A stretch of 64,000 bases of DNA from JASLCR01 sp964384345 (GCA_964384345.1 CAYLKD010000003.1:17498-81497), one strand, 5' to 3'; positions 32,993 to 41,658 are shown, counted from the stretch's first letter. A program made the numbers and translations. The notes: generated from the sequence alone by a model not told the origin.

Positions 32993-34564
32993 ATGAGTAA
33001 AGGTTCTAAAAATAATGAAGACATGAGAGCAGTAGCTTACGTACGAGTTTCAAGTAAAGACCAAGTGGATGGCACTAGCCTAGATAGTCAAACTGGCTAT
33101 TGTAAACAATATGCAAAAACAAATAACATTGAACTACTCGATGAAAACATATTTCGTGAGGAGGGTGTATCTGCAAAGCTTATAGACCGTCCGAAGCTTG
33201 CAGCCCTGCTTGATTACTGTGCGAAGAATAAAGGCAAAATTACTCACTGTATTATCCATAAAGTCGATAGGCTAGCTCGTAGAAGTGAATACCATCACAT
33301 CATCAAAGCACAGTTAGCGAAGATAGGCATAAAGCTAGTATCAGTCACTGAGCCTATTACTGACGATCCTATGGGAAACTTAATGGAGAGTATGCTTGCA
33401 GCGTTTGCAGAATTTGATAACGAAATTCGTATGGCTCGTACGACTGGCGGTATGATTGCACGACTTGAACAAGGCGCTTGGCCACATGCAGCACCTATAG
33501 GTTATAAGCGTATAAAGACTGCAACAGGGATTGTAACTATCGAGCCTAACGAAGACGCTCCGAAGATGAAGCAATTACTAGAAGAGTTCTCTACTGGTGC
33601 TTATACAGTGCAAAATGCTCGTGACTTTGCGTATAAGATCGGTATTCGTAACCGTAAAAATGGGATGCGTACATGGCAGATGATAAAAGATATGTTAGGT
33701 AATCCACTCTATGCAGGCTTTGTAACATCCGACTACATTGGAGGTAAGCTTATACAAGGCATACACCGACCAATCATCACTGAAGCAACCTACTATCGAA
33801 ATCAAGCTATTTTAAACGGTAGTTTGCGTAACTTTAGCCGTTCTGCTGAAGAAGAGTGGCCCTTACGTAGTGGGTTCTTGCAGCATACTTGTGGCAAGCC
33901 TATGACTGGTAGTTCACCTCGCGGTCGAAGTGGTCCGAGTCCTCGCTATTCGTGTATGTTCTGTAGGGCTAAAGAGCTCGGTATTGCTGTGAGTAAAATG
34001 CGTGAGATAGTACATGGTGACTTTATGGAATTAATGGAGCGTGTACGGCCTACAGAGGACGCTCAGAAGCTGTTTAAGCATATAGTATTACGCGAGTGGA
34101 ACAATGAAACTAGAGACTCTCATAATCTTGCACGTACGCTTGACAATGAGTTGAATGCCTTGCAGGATAAACGCATGAGAACTCTTGATCTGTACATTGA
34201 TAACAAGATTTCCGAAGATGATAAAGACCGTAAGTTATCAGAAGTTGATAACGATATTACCAAGATAGAACTACGCCGTGCAGAGATTACTGACGACATC
34301 AAAGACAAAGAGCAAGTAATAGACAACGCTCTACTGTTTATGAGCAATCCAGCATCATTTTGGAACCTTGCTCCTATAGAGGTCAAACGTCGTATTCAAG
34401 ATGCAATATTCCCAGAGGGCTTGGTGTATGACTGTGATACGGGATTTAGAACCGCGAAACTAGCAGAATCTTATCTGTTAATAAAGAAAATAGCCTCCGA
34501 AGAGACTAAAAATCCTATTTTGGTAGCACCGACAAGGCTTGAACTTGTGACCTCAGGCTTATGA
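32993..34564 (+). CDS. Large serine recombinase (integrase)
   Basis: 523 residues. Resolvase catalytic domain 'AVAYVRVSSKDQ' with Ser20, then 'RLARRSEYHHI' and 'FDNEIRMARTTGGM'; Recombinase domain with 'GSLRNFSRSAEEEWPLRSGFLQHTCG' region (zinc ribbon cysteines in 'HTCGKP' and 'YSCMFC'); a coiled-coil segment (about 375-460). It cuts and joins the element at att sites without host factors. The last 44 bases lie antisense to tRNA-Met, and the stop codon overlaps the anticodon. TATAAT 3 bases before the start plus GAGG imply an ordinary short leader. Confidence 0.93.
   Translation: MSKGSKNNEDMRAVAYVRVSSKDQVDGTSLDSQTGYCKQYAKTNNIELLDENIFREEGVSAKLIDRPKLAALLDYCAKNKGKITHCIIHKVDRLARRSEYHHIIKAQLAKIGIKLVSVTEPITDDPMGNLMESMLAAFAEFDNEIRMARTTGGMIARLEQGAWPHAAPIGYKRIKTATGIVTIEPNEDAPKMKQLLEEFSTGAYTVQNARDFAYKIGIRNRKNGMRTWQMIKDMLGNPLYAGFVTSDYIGGKLIQGIHRPIITEATYYRNQAILNGSLRNFSRSAEEEWPLRSGFLQHTCGKPMTGSSPRGRSGPSPRYSCMFCRAKELGIAVSKMREIVHGDFMELMERVRPTEDAQKLFKHIVLREWNNETRDSHNLARTLDNELNALQDKRMRTLDLYIDNKISEDDKDRKLSEVDNDITKIELRRAEITDDIKDKEQVIDNALLFMSNPASFWNLAPIEVKRRIQDAIFPEGLVYDCDTGFRTAKLAESYLLIKKIASEETKNPILVAPTRLELVTSGL
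34521..34526 (-). repeat. Right attachment site (tRNA-Met 3' end, CTACCA)
   Basis: The last six bases of tRNA-Met, repeated at 26920-26925. The exact exchange point of the recombinase may be shorter or shifted by a few bases. Confidence 0.5.
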
Positions 34565-34597
34565 GTCCTGCGCTCTAACCAGCTGAGCTACGGTGCC
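34521..34597 (-). tRNA. Elongator tRNA-Met (CAT)
   Basis: 77 bases with encoded CCA. Acceptor GGCACCG/CGGTGCT gives a G1.T72 wobble, D-loop AGCTGGTTA, anticodon loop CTCATAA, T-stem ACAAG/CTTGT. The body fits elongator Met. The 3' end is the attachment site of the element and the anticodon is opposite the recombinase stop codon. Confidence 0.95.
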
Positions 34598-34648
34598 ACA
34601 CTTGACTGATTGTACCAAATAGTTGTGTTGATTTCCAGGGGTGACCTG

Positions 34649-35122
34649 CTACTGATTTTGCTGTGCCAATTTGTAGAGTACGGTTATGTACGCTGACAGC
34701 TCATCTCGAGTAATATGACCATCTTTATATAATGCAGCTCGTAAATGATCACGTAGCCCATCTTCAATTTCACCTATAGTAGAAATGTAACTCGGTGCTA
34801 TAGATACTAACTTGATACGACTATCGCCACTATGTGTGATTTTATTTACTATACGTTTACTCTCGAGAAGACTAATTGTATTAGTGATGTATGGCAGCGT
34901 CGTATTCATCCGTCGCATCAAATCAGACAGACGCACGCCAGAAGTACCAGCATCATAGATAGATCCAATCATAAACCACTGCATAGAAGAGAGACCATAA
35001 CGAAGTAGGTAATCGGAAGTAACGCGGTTGAGCACTCGGTGAGCGGATGACTGAACAATACCAGACTGGTAGGTGGTAATCTGGGAAATATCTCTTTTTT
35101 CTGAATGTGTTGACTTTGTCAT
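34649..35122 (-). CDS. MarR-family regulator
   Basis: 157 residues starting at ATG 35122, with TATTAT 7 bases before it on the minus strand. 'SSMQWFMIGSIYDAG' leads into the winged helix 'VRLSDLMRRMNTTLPYITNTISLLESKR' (split helices 2-3) and wing 'SGDSRIKLVSIAP'. MarR proteins sense phenolics, oxidants or metals. It is divergent from the redox operon at 35222 and a palindrome lies in between, so it probably controls both. Confidence 0.85.
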   Translation of the reverse strand: MTKSTHSEKRDISQITTYQSGIVQSSAHRVLNRVTSDYLLRYGLSSMQWFMIGSIYDAGTSGVRLSDLMRRMNTTLPYITNTISLLESKRIVNKITHSGDSRIKLVSIAPSYISTIGEIEDGLRDHLRAALYKDGHITRDELSAYITVLYKLAQQNQ

Positions 35123-35133
35123 CCTACTTATAA

Positions 35134-35143
35134 TACTATAGTA
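35134..35143. promoter_or_regulatory. Palindrome TACTATAGTA at the marR promoter
   Basis: A perfect 10-base palindrome overlapping the -10 region of the MarR gene and followed by an imperfect AAAC-N6-GTTT repeat (about 35143-35156). It fits a MarR-dimer operator for autoregulation and for the divergent redox operon. Confidence 0.55.
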
Positions 35144-35221
35144 AACAGTTAAGTTTGTAAAGTTAATCAATTACGATACTTACCGACCTAGCTGCCGAAT
35201 TAATATAACAAGGAGGATTCT

Positions 35222-35914
35222 ATGGAATCTAATAGTAAAGCAGGAATCGCCGTCGCCGCTGTAGTAGCCCTACTCGTTGGTGGTGCTGGTGGATACCTTA
35301 TATCATCAAACATGCACAACGACGACCATATGGACATGAAAAGTACATCTGTGTCTGAAAGCAAACCAAACAGCATGACCAAAGCAGCAGACTTGCGCTC
35401 AACACTCGTCGGATTTGGCGTCGAGCACATGGACTTGACCTACGCAGCAGTAGCAGCGACTCTTAATGGCTCACCAAGTGCAAAAGCTGATGGTGCTGAC
35501 CTATATAAGAATGGTACTGATCTTGGTGCAGCAGTTGGCAGCATCTATGGTAAAGACGCAGAAACAACATTTAACAAGGTATGGAAACTACACCTTGATG
35601 AGTTTGTAAACTACGCTGTTGCCGCAAGTAAGAGTGACGAAGCTGGGAAGAAAACAGCACTTGATTCTATCGACGCTAACTACACAAAACCACTTGCAGC
35701 ATACCTTGCCAAAGCTAACCCGAACCTACCTGAAGACGCATTGTACCAAGGTTTAAAGAGTCACGTTGATATGACAGCTGTCATGATCGACGACGAAGCC
35801 AAGGGTGACTTTGACGCAGCAACAAAGCTCCGTAACGACGGTGCAGATCACCTTAGCGAACTATTCTCAACGCTTGCCGACGGCATCGTAAAACAGTTCC
35901 CTGAAAAATTCTAA
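35222..35914 (+). CDS. Membrane-anchored His-rich helical protein
   Basis: 230 residues. One TM anchor (6-28), a linker rich in His/Met/Asp ('MHNDDHMDM'), then two similar helical units of about 75 residues, each with a His near the start of two helices ('VEHMDLT', 'KLHLDEF', 'KSHVDMT', 'ADHLSEL'). No family recognised. The histidines may bind Cu or heme near the membrane. AAGGAGG precedes ATG 35222. First gene of the redox operon. Confidence 0.75.
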   Translation: MESNSKAGIAVAAVVALLVGGAGGYLISSNMHNDDHMDMKSTSVSESKPNSMTKAADLRSTLVGFGVEHMDLTYAAVAATLNGSPSAKADGADLYKNGTDLGAAVGSIYGKDAETTFNKVWKLHLDEFVNYAVAASKSDEAGKKTALDSIDANYTKPLAAYLAKANPNLPEDALYQGLKSHVDMTAVMIDDEAKGDFDAATKLRNDGADHLSELFSTLADGIVKQFPEKF

Positions 35915-35944
35915 TATATACGAATACTAGAATAGCTAATTGAT

Positions 35945-35981
35945 AATGGGGTAGACTGTGAACAGATCAGTCTACCCCATT
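35945..35981 (+). terminator. Hairpin between the His-rich protein and cupredoxin genes
   Basis: A 14-base perfect stem (35945-35958 with 35968-35981) and only three T after it. It may partly end transcription or protect the upstream message, setting different levels of the two proteins. Confidence 0.75.
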
Positions 35982-36003
35982 TCAGAAATAAGAAAGAAGC
36001 AGT

Positions 36004-36432
36004 ATGAAGAATAAAACTCCACTCATTGTCATTGGCATTATCGTACTCGCTGGTATTATTGGTGCCGTAGCCTATGGCATGAATCAGAATAAATCCGATG
36101 ACATGAGCACGATGGACATGTCAAAAGATTCCAGTAAATCCTCAAGCAGTGACAGCATGACGGCAAAAGATGCAGTCAGTACTGACAGCGTCGCGATCGA
36201 AAACTTTGATTTTACTCCAGCTACCATTACGGTAAAAAAGGGCACGATGGTTACTTGGACGAACAAAGACAGTGTACAGCACAATGTTGTTGGTGATGAC
36301 TACAATAAACTCAATGGAAAATTGATCGCAAAAGGTGAATCGTTTAGCTTCAAATTTGACGAAGCTGGTACCTATGCGTATCACTGTAGTCCGCACCCAT
36401 ACATGAAGGGAACAGTGATCGTCACTGAATAA
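36004..36432 (+). CDS. Membrane-anchored cupredoxin (plastocyanin/amicyanin-like)
   Basis: 142 residues: TM anchor (5-25), Ser/Asp/Met-rich linker, cupredoxin domain (60-142). All four type-1 copper ligands are present: His93, Cys128, His131, Met134. It should carry electrons at the outer face of the membrane. The gene lies just before a flavocytochrome, a likely electron source or partner. Confidence 0.92.
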   Translation: MKNKTPLIVIGIIVLAGIIGAVAYGMNQNKSDDMSTMDMSKDSSKSSSSDSMTAKDAVSTDSVAIENFDFTPATITVKKGTMVTWTNKDSVQHNVVGDDYNKLNGKLIAKGESFSFKFDEAGTYAYHCSPHPYMKGTVIVTE

Positions 36433-36436
36433 CGCT

Positions 36437-37804
36437 ATGAAACTTCGCGTACGACTATTTGACGGAACGATCACGCTAGCGCAGCAGCTAATCACATTGC
36501 TATGGGCAGGGCTGCTGATCGCAGTTGTTCTGATATGGTCAACAACCTCGTTACCGCTCCTTGGCAATGGTTTATCGTCGACATTGCTCTCGATGGGCCA
36601 TTTGCTTGGGCTGCTTGCTACGTTTGCCGCCTTGACACAGTTTATGTTGATGGGGCGAATTGCGTGGATAGAACGAGCATTTGGACTTGATAGATTAGCA
36701 AGCTTCCACCGACTCAACGGCTACGTAGCAATTATTTCGATGCTGCTGCATGCAGTCGTGATAGTCGCTAGTTATTCGGTCGCAAGCGGACGGAACTATT
36801 TTGCTGAATACCTAAATGTCGTGTTTACCTATGAAGATGTGAAGCAAGCGGTAATCGCGCAGGTGTTATTTATCGCAGTCATAGTCAGCTCAATATATAT
36901 AGCTCGTCGGCGTTTGTCATTTGAAAATTGGTACTACGTGCATCTGAGTGCATATGCTGCCATTGTACTTGCATCACTCCATCAGTTTACAATCGGTACG
37001 AGTTTTCTTAGTTCAGCAACTGCTCGGTACTTTTGGCTTGGGTTATATGTATTTGTAGCTGCAAATTTGCTCATTTGGCGATTTGGATTACCTATTTTCC
37101 GTTTCATGAAATATGATTTTAAAATTGCAAAAATTGAACCTGAAACTCCTACAGTTACAAGCGTATACATTTCAGCAAAATCTTTATCACGTTTAAAGAT
37201 ACTACCTGGTCAATTTGTCCTCGTGCGTATTCTAACGAAAGACCTCTGGCGGCAAGAACATCCATTCACTGTCTCGTACGTAGCAAAAAACAATCAGCTT
37301 CGGCTAAGCATCCGAGCTGTCGGTGACTATACAAATGAAATTGCCGCTTTGCAGGCTGGATCACGAGTGGTTATTTCTGGACCATTTGGTCGGTTCACCT
37401 CCGATGTAATGACAACAGACAAACAGCTACTCATCGCCGGTGGTATCGGCATAACGCCGATTCGCGCACTGGCCGAACAGTCAGCCGGTGACGATACTGA
37501 TGCCGTTGTGCTTTATAGCAACAGGGACATCACTGACGTACCGCTACGTGCTGAGCTCGATGAAATTGCACAGGGCTCATCGGTGTCTGTGCAGTACATA
37601 TATAGCGACGCGGCGCCAAGTGCAAGCTATACCATTGGCCGGATCGATAAGCAGTATATTGTCGACAACGTACCAGACGTCCATGAACGTGATATCTATG
37701 TCTGTGGGCCACCAGCTATGATGAGTGCGATAGTTGCTATTCTGCACGAGTTGGGTGTCGCTCACGAACAAATTCATTACGAAGTATTTTCACTTCATCC
37801 CTAA
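36437..37804 (+). CDS. Ferric-reductase-like transmembrane flavocytochrome
   Basis: 455 residues. Six TM segments in 1-215 with four heme-binding histidines paired 13-14 apart (His91/His105 and His169/His182), as in FRE/NOX proteins. The inner half has an FAD site 'RQEHPFTVS', an NAD(P)H site 'GGIGITPIRAL' and 'VCGPPAM'. It would take electrons from NAD(P)H across two hemes to the outside. It begins 5 bases after the cupredoxin stop. The outer acceptor may be the cupredoxin, metal ions or oxygen. Confidence 0.93.
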   Translation: MKLRVRLFDGTITLAQQLITLLWAGLLIAVVLIWSTTSLPLLGNGLSSTLLSMGHLLGLLATFAALTQFMLMGRIAWIERAFGLDRLASFHRLNGYVAIISMLLHAVVIVASYSVASGRNYFAEYLNVVFTYEDVKQAVIAQVLFIAVIVSSIYIARRRLSFENWYYVHLSAYAAIVLASLHQFTIGTSFLSSATARYFWLGLYVFVAANLLIWRFGLPIFRFMKYDFKIAKIEPETPTVTSVYISAKSLSRLKILPGQFVLVRILTKDLWRQEHPFTVSYVAKNNQLRLSIRAVGDYTNEIAALQAGSRVVISGPFGRFTSDVMTTDKQLLIAGGIGITPIRALAEQSAGDDTDAVVLYSNRDITDVPLRAELDEIAQGSSVSVQYIYSDAAPSASYTIGRIDKQYIVDNVPDVHERDIYVCGPPAMMSAIVAILHELGVAHEQIHYEVFSLHP

Positions 37805-37823
37805 TACGTAAAGGAGTTATATA

Positions 37824-38024
37824 ATGCAACAAATCTTTTATCTTGCACACGCAGGGCACATTCATACTGACAGTTCTACGACTGGTACGCATGCATTGAA
37901 CCTTGGATTTCTATTGACTGTGATGGCAGCCGCAGCAGTAATTACGGTAGCAGTTTTAGTAATTCGTAATAAACGTTCAGTAAAATTAAATGCCCAAAGA
38001 GCTACGCATAAAGAGCGACGATGA
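37824..38024 (+). CDS. Small His-rich membrane protein
   Basis: 66 residues. The outer N-terminus 'HAGHIHTDSSTTGTH' holds four His, then one TM segment (about 27-50) and a basic inner tail. AAGGAG precedes ATG 37824. It overlaps the hydrolase start as ATGA. It may bind or deliver copper to the operon partners. Confidence 0.7.
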   Translation: MQQIFYLAHAGHIHTDSSTTGTHALNLGFLLTVMAAAAVITVAVLVIRNKRSVKLNAQRATHKERR

Positions 38025-38794
38025 AGCATACACCAATCTTATATAGTGAAGTTCATGGAAATGGGCCTTTGGTAGTTTTGCTTCATGGATTTTTATCATC
38101 GTCTCGCTACTGGCGTAAGGTACGAGAACTAGTTGATCAAAACTACCGCGTCATTGCTATGGATTTGCTCGGTTTTGGCAATTCTCCGAAACCACATCGC
38201 GGTACGTATGATTATGAAGAGCATATTGCAGCAATCAATTCTACGCTGAGACATCACAATGTTAGTGCCAAATTTACGATTGTAGGCCATTCGATGGGAT
38301 CACTTATAGCGCTCCGCTACGCGAATCTCTATCCACACCGTGTTCGCAAGCTAGTGCTAGTCAATGTTCCCGCTATGCTTGATGTTGAGGAGTTACGACG
38401 CGAGTTTATACTCGGTAGCCGCATTAACCAATGGGGGCTCGGTAAATACCGTACGGGAATAACGTGGACAGTTATGAAACTTTTATACCGACTACGGTGG
38501 CTTCCTCAGCAGCGGCGTGAATATTTACGACAAAACAAAGATTTTTTTCGCCACACGGCGGCCTCGCGTTTACGGTCTTTTTACAATATCATCGGTAAAA
38601 ATTATTTGCGCACCGACCTTAAAGACGTCAGTGTTCCGACGGTATTGTTATCGGGACGGGATGATAAGCCCGTGTATCTAAAAAATCTATCTGACAAGTT
38701 ACAACTTGGTCCTCATGTTGTTCATCACATCATACCTACAGGGCACCGCATACCGTACTTTATGCCACAGCGAATCGTTGATGAAATATACTAG
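38021..38794 (+). CDS. Alpha/beta hydrolase
   Basis: 257 residues. 'LLHGFLSSSRYWR' oxyanion motif (about 20-32), nucleophile elbow 'GHSMGS' (about 89-94), acid 'SGRDD' and final His in 'PTGHRIPYFMP'. An esterase or lipase of unknown substrate, without signal peptide. Part of the redox operon by overlap with the gene before. Confidence 0.88.
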   Translation: MKHTPILYSEVHGNGPLVVLLHGFLSSSRYWRKVRELVDQNYRVIAMDLLGFGNSPKPHRGTYDYEEHIAAINSTLRHHNVSAKFTIVGHSMGSLIALRYANLYPHRVRKLVLVNVPAMLDVEELRREFILGSRINQWGLGKYRTGITWTVMKLLYRLRWLPQQRREYLRQNKDFFRHTAASRLRSFYNIIGKNYLRTDLKDVSVPTVLLSGRDDKPVYLKNLSDKLQLGPHVVHHIIPTGHRIPYFMPQRIVDEIY

Positions 38795-38842
38795 GTAGGT
38801 AATGATGATTCACGTGATTTATGCTCATAGGATGCTACGCTA

Positions 38843-40546
38843 ATGCTTTTTGGATTCCTTGCGTTTCTTGCTGGAGCCATCACGGTATTTGCACCCTGTG
38901 TTTTACCGCTTCTTCCTGTTATTATTGGTGGTTCTGTAAGTGGTAAAACACGCGACAAGCGTCGACCATTGATTATAGCCGCGAGTCTCGCTGTTTCATT
39001 GCTCATTTTTACGCTATTGCTCAAAGCAACGACGCTGCTTATCAATGTGCCGCCGCAGTTTTTCACGATTATCAGCGGCAGTATAGTGATCCTACTGGGA
39101 CTCCTGCTATTATTCCCTACCATGTATGACAAACTGATTCTTTTGCTTAATCTTCAGCCGATGAGTCAGCGGCTCTTAGCAAAAAGCACCGGCAAGGGTG
39201 CCACGATTAACGCAGTAATTGTTGGCGCAGCACTTGGGCCCGTTTTTTCGAGTTGTAGTCCCGTCTATGCTTACATTGTCGCTACTATTTTGCCAGTGAA
39301 TTTGAGCATGGCTATACTGTATATGCTGTGGTACATAGTGGGGCTAAGTACCATGCTGCTATTAATTGGCTATCTCGGGCAGCGACTAATCGGGCGAATT
39401 AAATTTCTGGCAAATCCCACCGGCTGGTTTATGCGAACAATTGCCGTCATGTTTGTCGCCGTCGGTTTGTTAATTATTACAGGATATGACAAACAACTCC
39501 AACTATACATATCAGAAAAAACACCATTTAACTTTGATTCAATCTCATCGCAACTGATTCCACGTAACGCGTCAGCTCAAATTATCAGTGATGGTGTGCT
39601 CAACGTTGCGCCATATCCCGCACCTGATTTTGCTGGCATCACGAGTTGGCTCAATACCAAACCGCTACAGCTGAGTGAGCTGCGCGGTAAAGTCGTGTTG
39701 GTGGATTTTTTTACGTATAGCTGCATCAACTGTATCCGTACGCAACCATATCTCAAGCAGTGGTATGACAACTACAAAGATAGTGGTTTTGAAATAATCG
39801 GTGTACACGCGCCAGAATTTGCTTTTGAAAAAGTAACAAGTAATGTGGCAGATGCGGTGAAAAAGGCTGGTCTTACCTACCCGGTTGCACTGGATAACAA
39901 TTTTTCGACCTGGAACGCATACGATAATAAATACTGGCCCGCAAGTTATTTGATTGATCAAAACGGCAATGTGCGGCGGTATCATGCAGGTGAAGGCGAT
40001 TATAAAGAAACTGAAGAAGCTATACGCACACTTCTACAAGAAAAAGGCGCTTACGTGCCTGCTCCAATTACTGCTTCAACAAACGATTCGATCAGGCTAT
40101 CAAATAAGCAAACGCCAGAAACGTACCTTGGCTTGGACCGCGCCAGTATGTACGTTGGTGCTACAGCATTTGGTCGAGGCACACGTGTCTTTACGCCGGC
40201 CACTGTAACCCAAGTAAATCAATGGACGTTAGGCGGCGAATGGACAATCGCTCCTGAAGGCATAAGGGCAGGTAAGAGAGCCTTGCTACAGATTCGCGTT
40301 GCGGCGAAAGACGTGTATCTTGTCACCGGCAATCAAAATAATGGAGCAACAATTAACGTCAGTCTTAATTCCACACCTATTAGTCAAAAAGGTGCTGGTG
40401 GTGTAGATATACGCGACTCGTTGTTGACGCTAGAAAAAGCCCGTCTATACAGCGTTGCAACATTTAATGAGTTTACTACCGATGCGCTACTGACGTTTCA
40501 GGTTCCACCTGGCGTACAACTCAATGCGTTTACCTTTGGAAGTTAG
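38843..40546 (+). CDS. DipZ-like protein: CcdA membrane domain fused to TlpA-type thioredoxin
   Basis: 567 residues. A CcdA-like membrane domain (1-215) with two cysteines ('FAPCVLP' C19 and 'FSSCSP' C138), then a periplasmic-side thioredoxin domain with CINC (294-297), then a beta-rich C-terminal domain (410-567) as in mycobacterial DipZ. It would move reducing power from cytoplasmic thioredoxin to exported proteins. Follows the hydrolase by 48 bases. Confidence 0.9.
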   Translation: MLFGFLAFLAGAITVFAPCVLPLLPVIIGGSVSGKTRDKRRPLIIAASLAVSLLIFTLLLKATTLLINVPPQFFTIISGSIVILLGLLLLFPTMYDKLILLLNLQPMSQRLLAKSTGKGATINAVIVGAALGPVFSSCSPVYAYIVATILPVNLSMAILYMLWYIVGLSTMLLLIGYLGQRLIGRIKFLANPTGWFMRTIAVMFVAVGLLIITGYDKQLQLYISEKTPFNFDSISSQLIPRNASAQIISDGVLNVAPYPAPDFAGITSWLNTKPLQLSELRGKVVLVDFFTYSCINCIRTQPYLKQWYDNYKDSGFEIIGVHAPEFAFEKVTSNVADAVKKAGLTYPVALDNNFSTWNAYDNKYWPASYLIDQNGNVRRYHAGEGDYKETEEAIRTLLQEKGAYVPAPITASTNDSIRLSNKQTPETYLGLDRASMYVGATAFGRGTRVFTPATVTQVNQWTLGGEWTIAPEGIRAGKRALLQIRVAAKDVYLVTGNQNNGATINVSLNSTPISQKGAGGVDIRDSLLTLEKARLYSVATFNEFTTDALLTFQVPPGVQLNAFTFGS

Positions 40547-40595
40547 TTGGAATAGTCATTTGCGCGCATTGAATATATAGACGTATACTGTAGCT

Positions 40596-40766
40596 ATGAA
40601 ACAAATGGCTCTACTCGGTGCAACAATCTTCGGAGCAGTGGGCGCATACCTACCAGTACTATTTGGAGATAGCGATCCGTTTAGTGGGTGGAGTATTCTC
40701 TGGAGTACGGTTGGTGGTCTAATCGGTATCTGGGTTGGCGTGAAACTCTACAAACAAATGCAATGA
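40596..40766 (+). CDS. Small two-TM protein (56 residues)
   Basis: ATG 40596 with TATACT exactly 6 bases before it. The product has two hydrophobic segments around a Gly/Asp/Ser-rich turn ('LFGDSDPFSGWS') and ends 'KLYKQMQ'. Its TGA overlaps the tilS start as ATGA, so the gene is almost certainly real and coupled to tilS. No family known. Confidence 0.75.
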   Translation: MKQMALLGATIFGAVGAYLPVLFGDSDPFSGWSILWSTVGGLIGIWVGVKLYKQMQ

Positions 40767-41590
40767 AGTATATCGTCGCGGTTTCTGGCGGGGTAGATTC
40801 GGTTGTTCTTCTTGATATGATCCAGAAACGGATACACTCGCAAATAATTGTTGCCCATTTTGATCATGGTATTCGCAAAGAATCTGAGGCAGATGCCCGA
40901 TTTGTTGAAGCGTTAGCAAAACAATATCAACTTCCCTTTCAATTACGACGCGAAGAACTCGGATCATCAGCAAGTGAGGAGCTTGCTCGGAATAGACGGT
41001 ATGAGTTTTTGCACAAACTTGCTGCAGAGCACGAAGCGAAACTTATCACTGCGCATCATCAAGACGATTTAGTTGAAACAGTCGCGCATAATTTTGTGCG
41101 TGGAACAGGGTGGCGAGGCTTAGCTGTGTTTGGTGATACAAGGATATTGCGACCGCTTATTGCGAAAACAAAAAACGAGCTATATGAATATGCGCTAAAC
41201 CACAATCTAGAATGGGTCGAGGATGAGACGAACCGACAGGATACCTACACGCGTAACCGCCTGAGAAAGCAACTAAGTAAACTTTCGAGTGGCGATAAAA
41301 AAGCCGTATTTACCCTTTACTATCGCCAACACGAACTCGCGGCGCGCATACACTCGCAGCTCGTCGTAACTCAAGACAAGACAAGATCGCGTTATTTTAT
41401 GACAATGATAGATGAACTTGTCGCCCTTGAACTACTGCGACACATCACTAACGGTGCGTTGACTCGTCCGCAGCTTCAGCGACTATTACTCGCAATTAAA
41501 ACGTACCGAGCAGGCACCGTGTGCGAAGCTGGATCCGGCGTAGTTGTTCGATTCACACAGCGCAACTTCATTGTTGAAACTACACCTTAA
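40763..41590 (+). CDS. tilS: tRNA(Ile)-lysidine synthase
   Basis: 275 residues from ATG 40763. PP-loop 'SGGVDS' at the start, 'FDHGIR', and 'AHHQDD' of the N-type PP-loop family. It changes C34 of tRNA-Ile2(CAT) to lysidine so that AUA is read as Ile. The C-terminal TilS domain of long forms is absent. Its tRNA is at 22913-22988. I reject a start further upstream because the small gene and its ATGA overlap define this one. Confidence 0.92.
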   Translation: MKYIVAVSGGVDSVVLLDMIQKRIHSQIIVAHFDHGIRKESEADARFVEALAKQYQLPFQLRREELGSSASEELARNRRYEFLHKLAAEHEAKLITAHHQDDLVETVAHNFVRGTGWRGLAVFGDTRILRPLIAKTKNELYEYALNHNLEWVEDETNRQDTYTRNRLRKQLSKLSSGDKKAVFTLYYRQHELAARIHSQLVVTQDKTRSRYFMTMIDELVALELLRHITNGALTRPQLQRLLLAIKTYRAGTVCEAGSGVVVRFTQRNFIVETTP

Positions 41591-41658
41591 CTGCTATAAT
41601 AAAAACAGATATAAGTGTGCCGTGACTACTAACCTGAAAGGATCATGATAACTTTTTT

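Larger units (their letters stand above)
26920..34526. mobile_element. Integrative element at the 3' end of tRNA-Met, with defence cargo
   Basis: About 7.6 kb between two copies of the 6-base tRNA end. It holds a large serine recombinase directly against the tRNA, a Cas2/VapD-like gene, an AAA ATPase plus RloB-like pair, a membrane HNH nuclease, an anchored surface protein and two small unknowns, and no core genes. Part is AT-rich (20 of 60 GC in 30001-30060). No capsid, terminase, conjugation or replication gene is seen, so it is neither a full phage nor a conjugative element. The left border is inferred from the displaced terminator. Confidence 0.7.

Noticed and set aside
26882..34492. 10-base direct repeat AAAGAAAATA (26882-26891 and 34483-34492) as att sites
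   Set aside because: The right copy is inside the recombinase coding region and the left copy is part of the terminator arm; the AT-rich motif is likely chance. The tRNA-end repeat fits better.
32993..34564. Special C-terminal domain of the recombinase ending LELVTSGL
   Set aside because: This segment is simply the antisense translation of tRNA-Met, common at recombinases next to tRNA genes.
40688..40762. Longer N-terminus for TilS
   Set aside because: The extension lies in another frame of the small 56-residue gene; the ATGA overlap and the PP-loop position point to ATG 40763.
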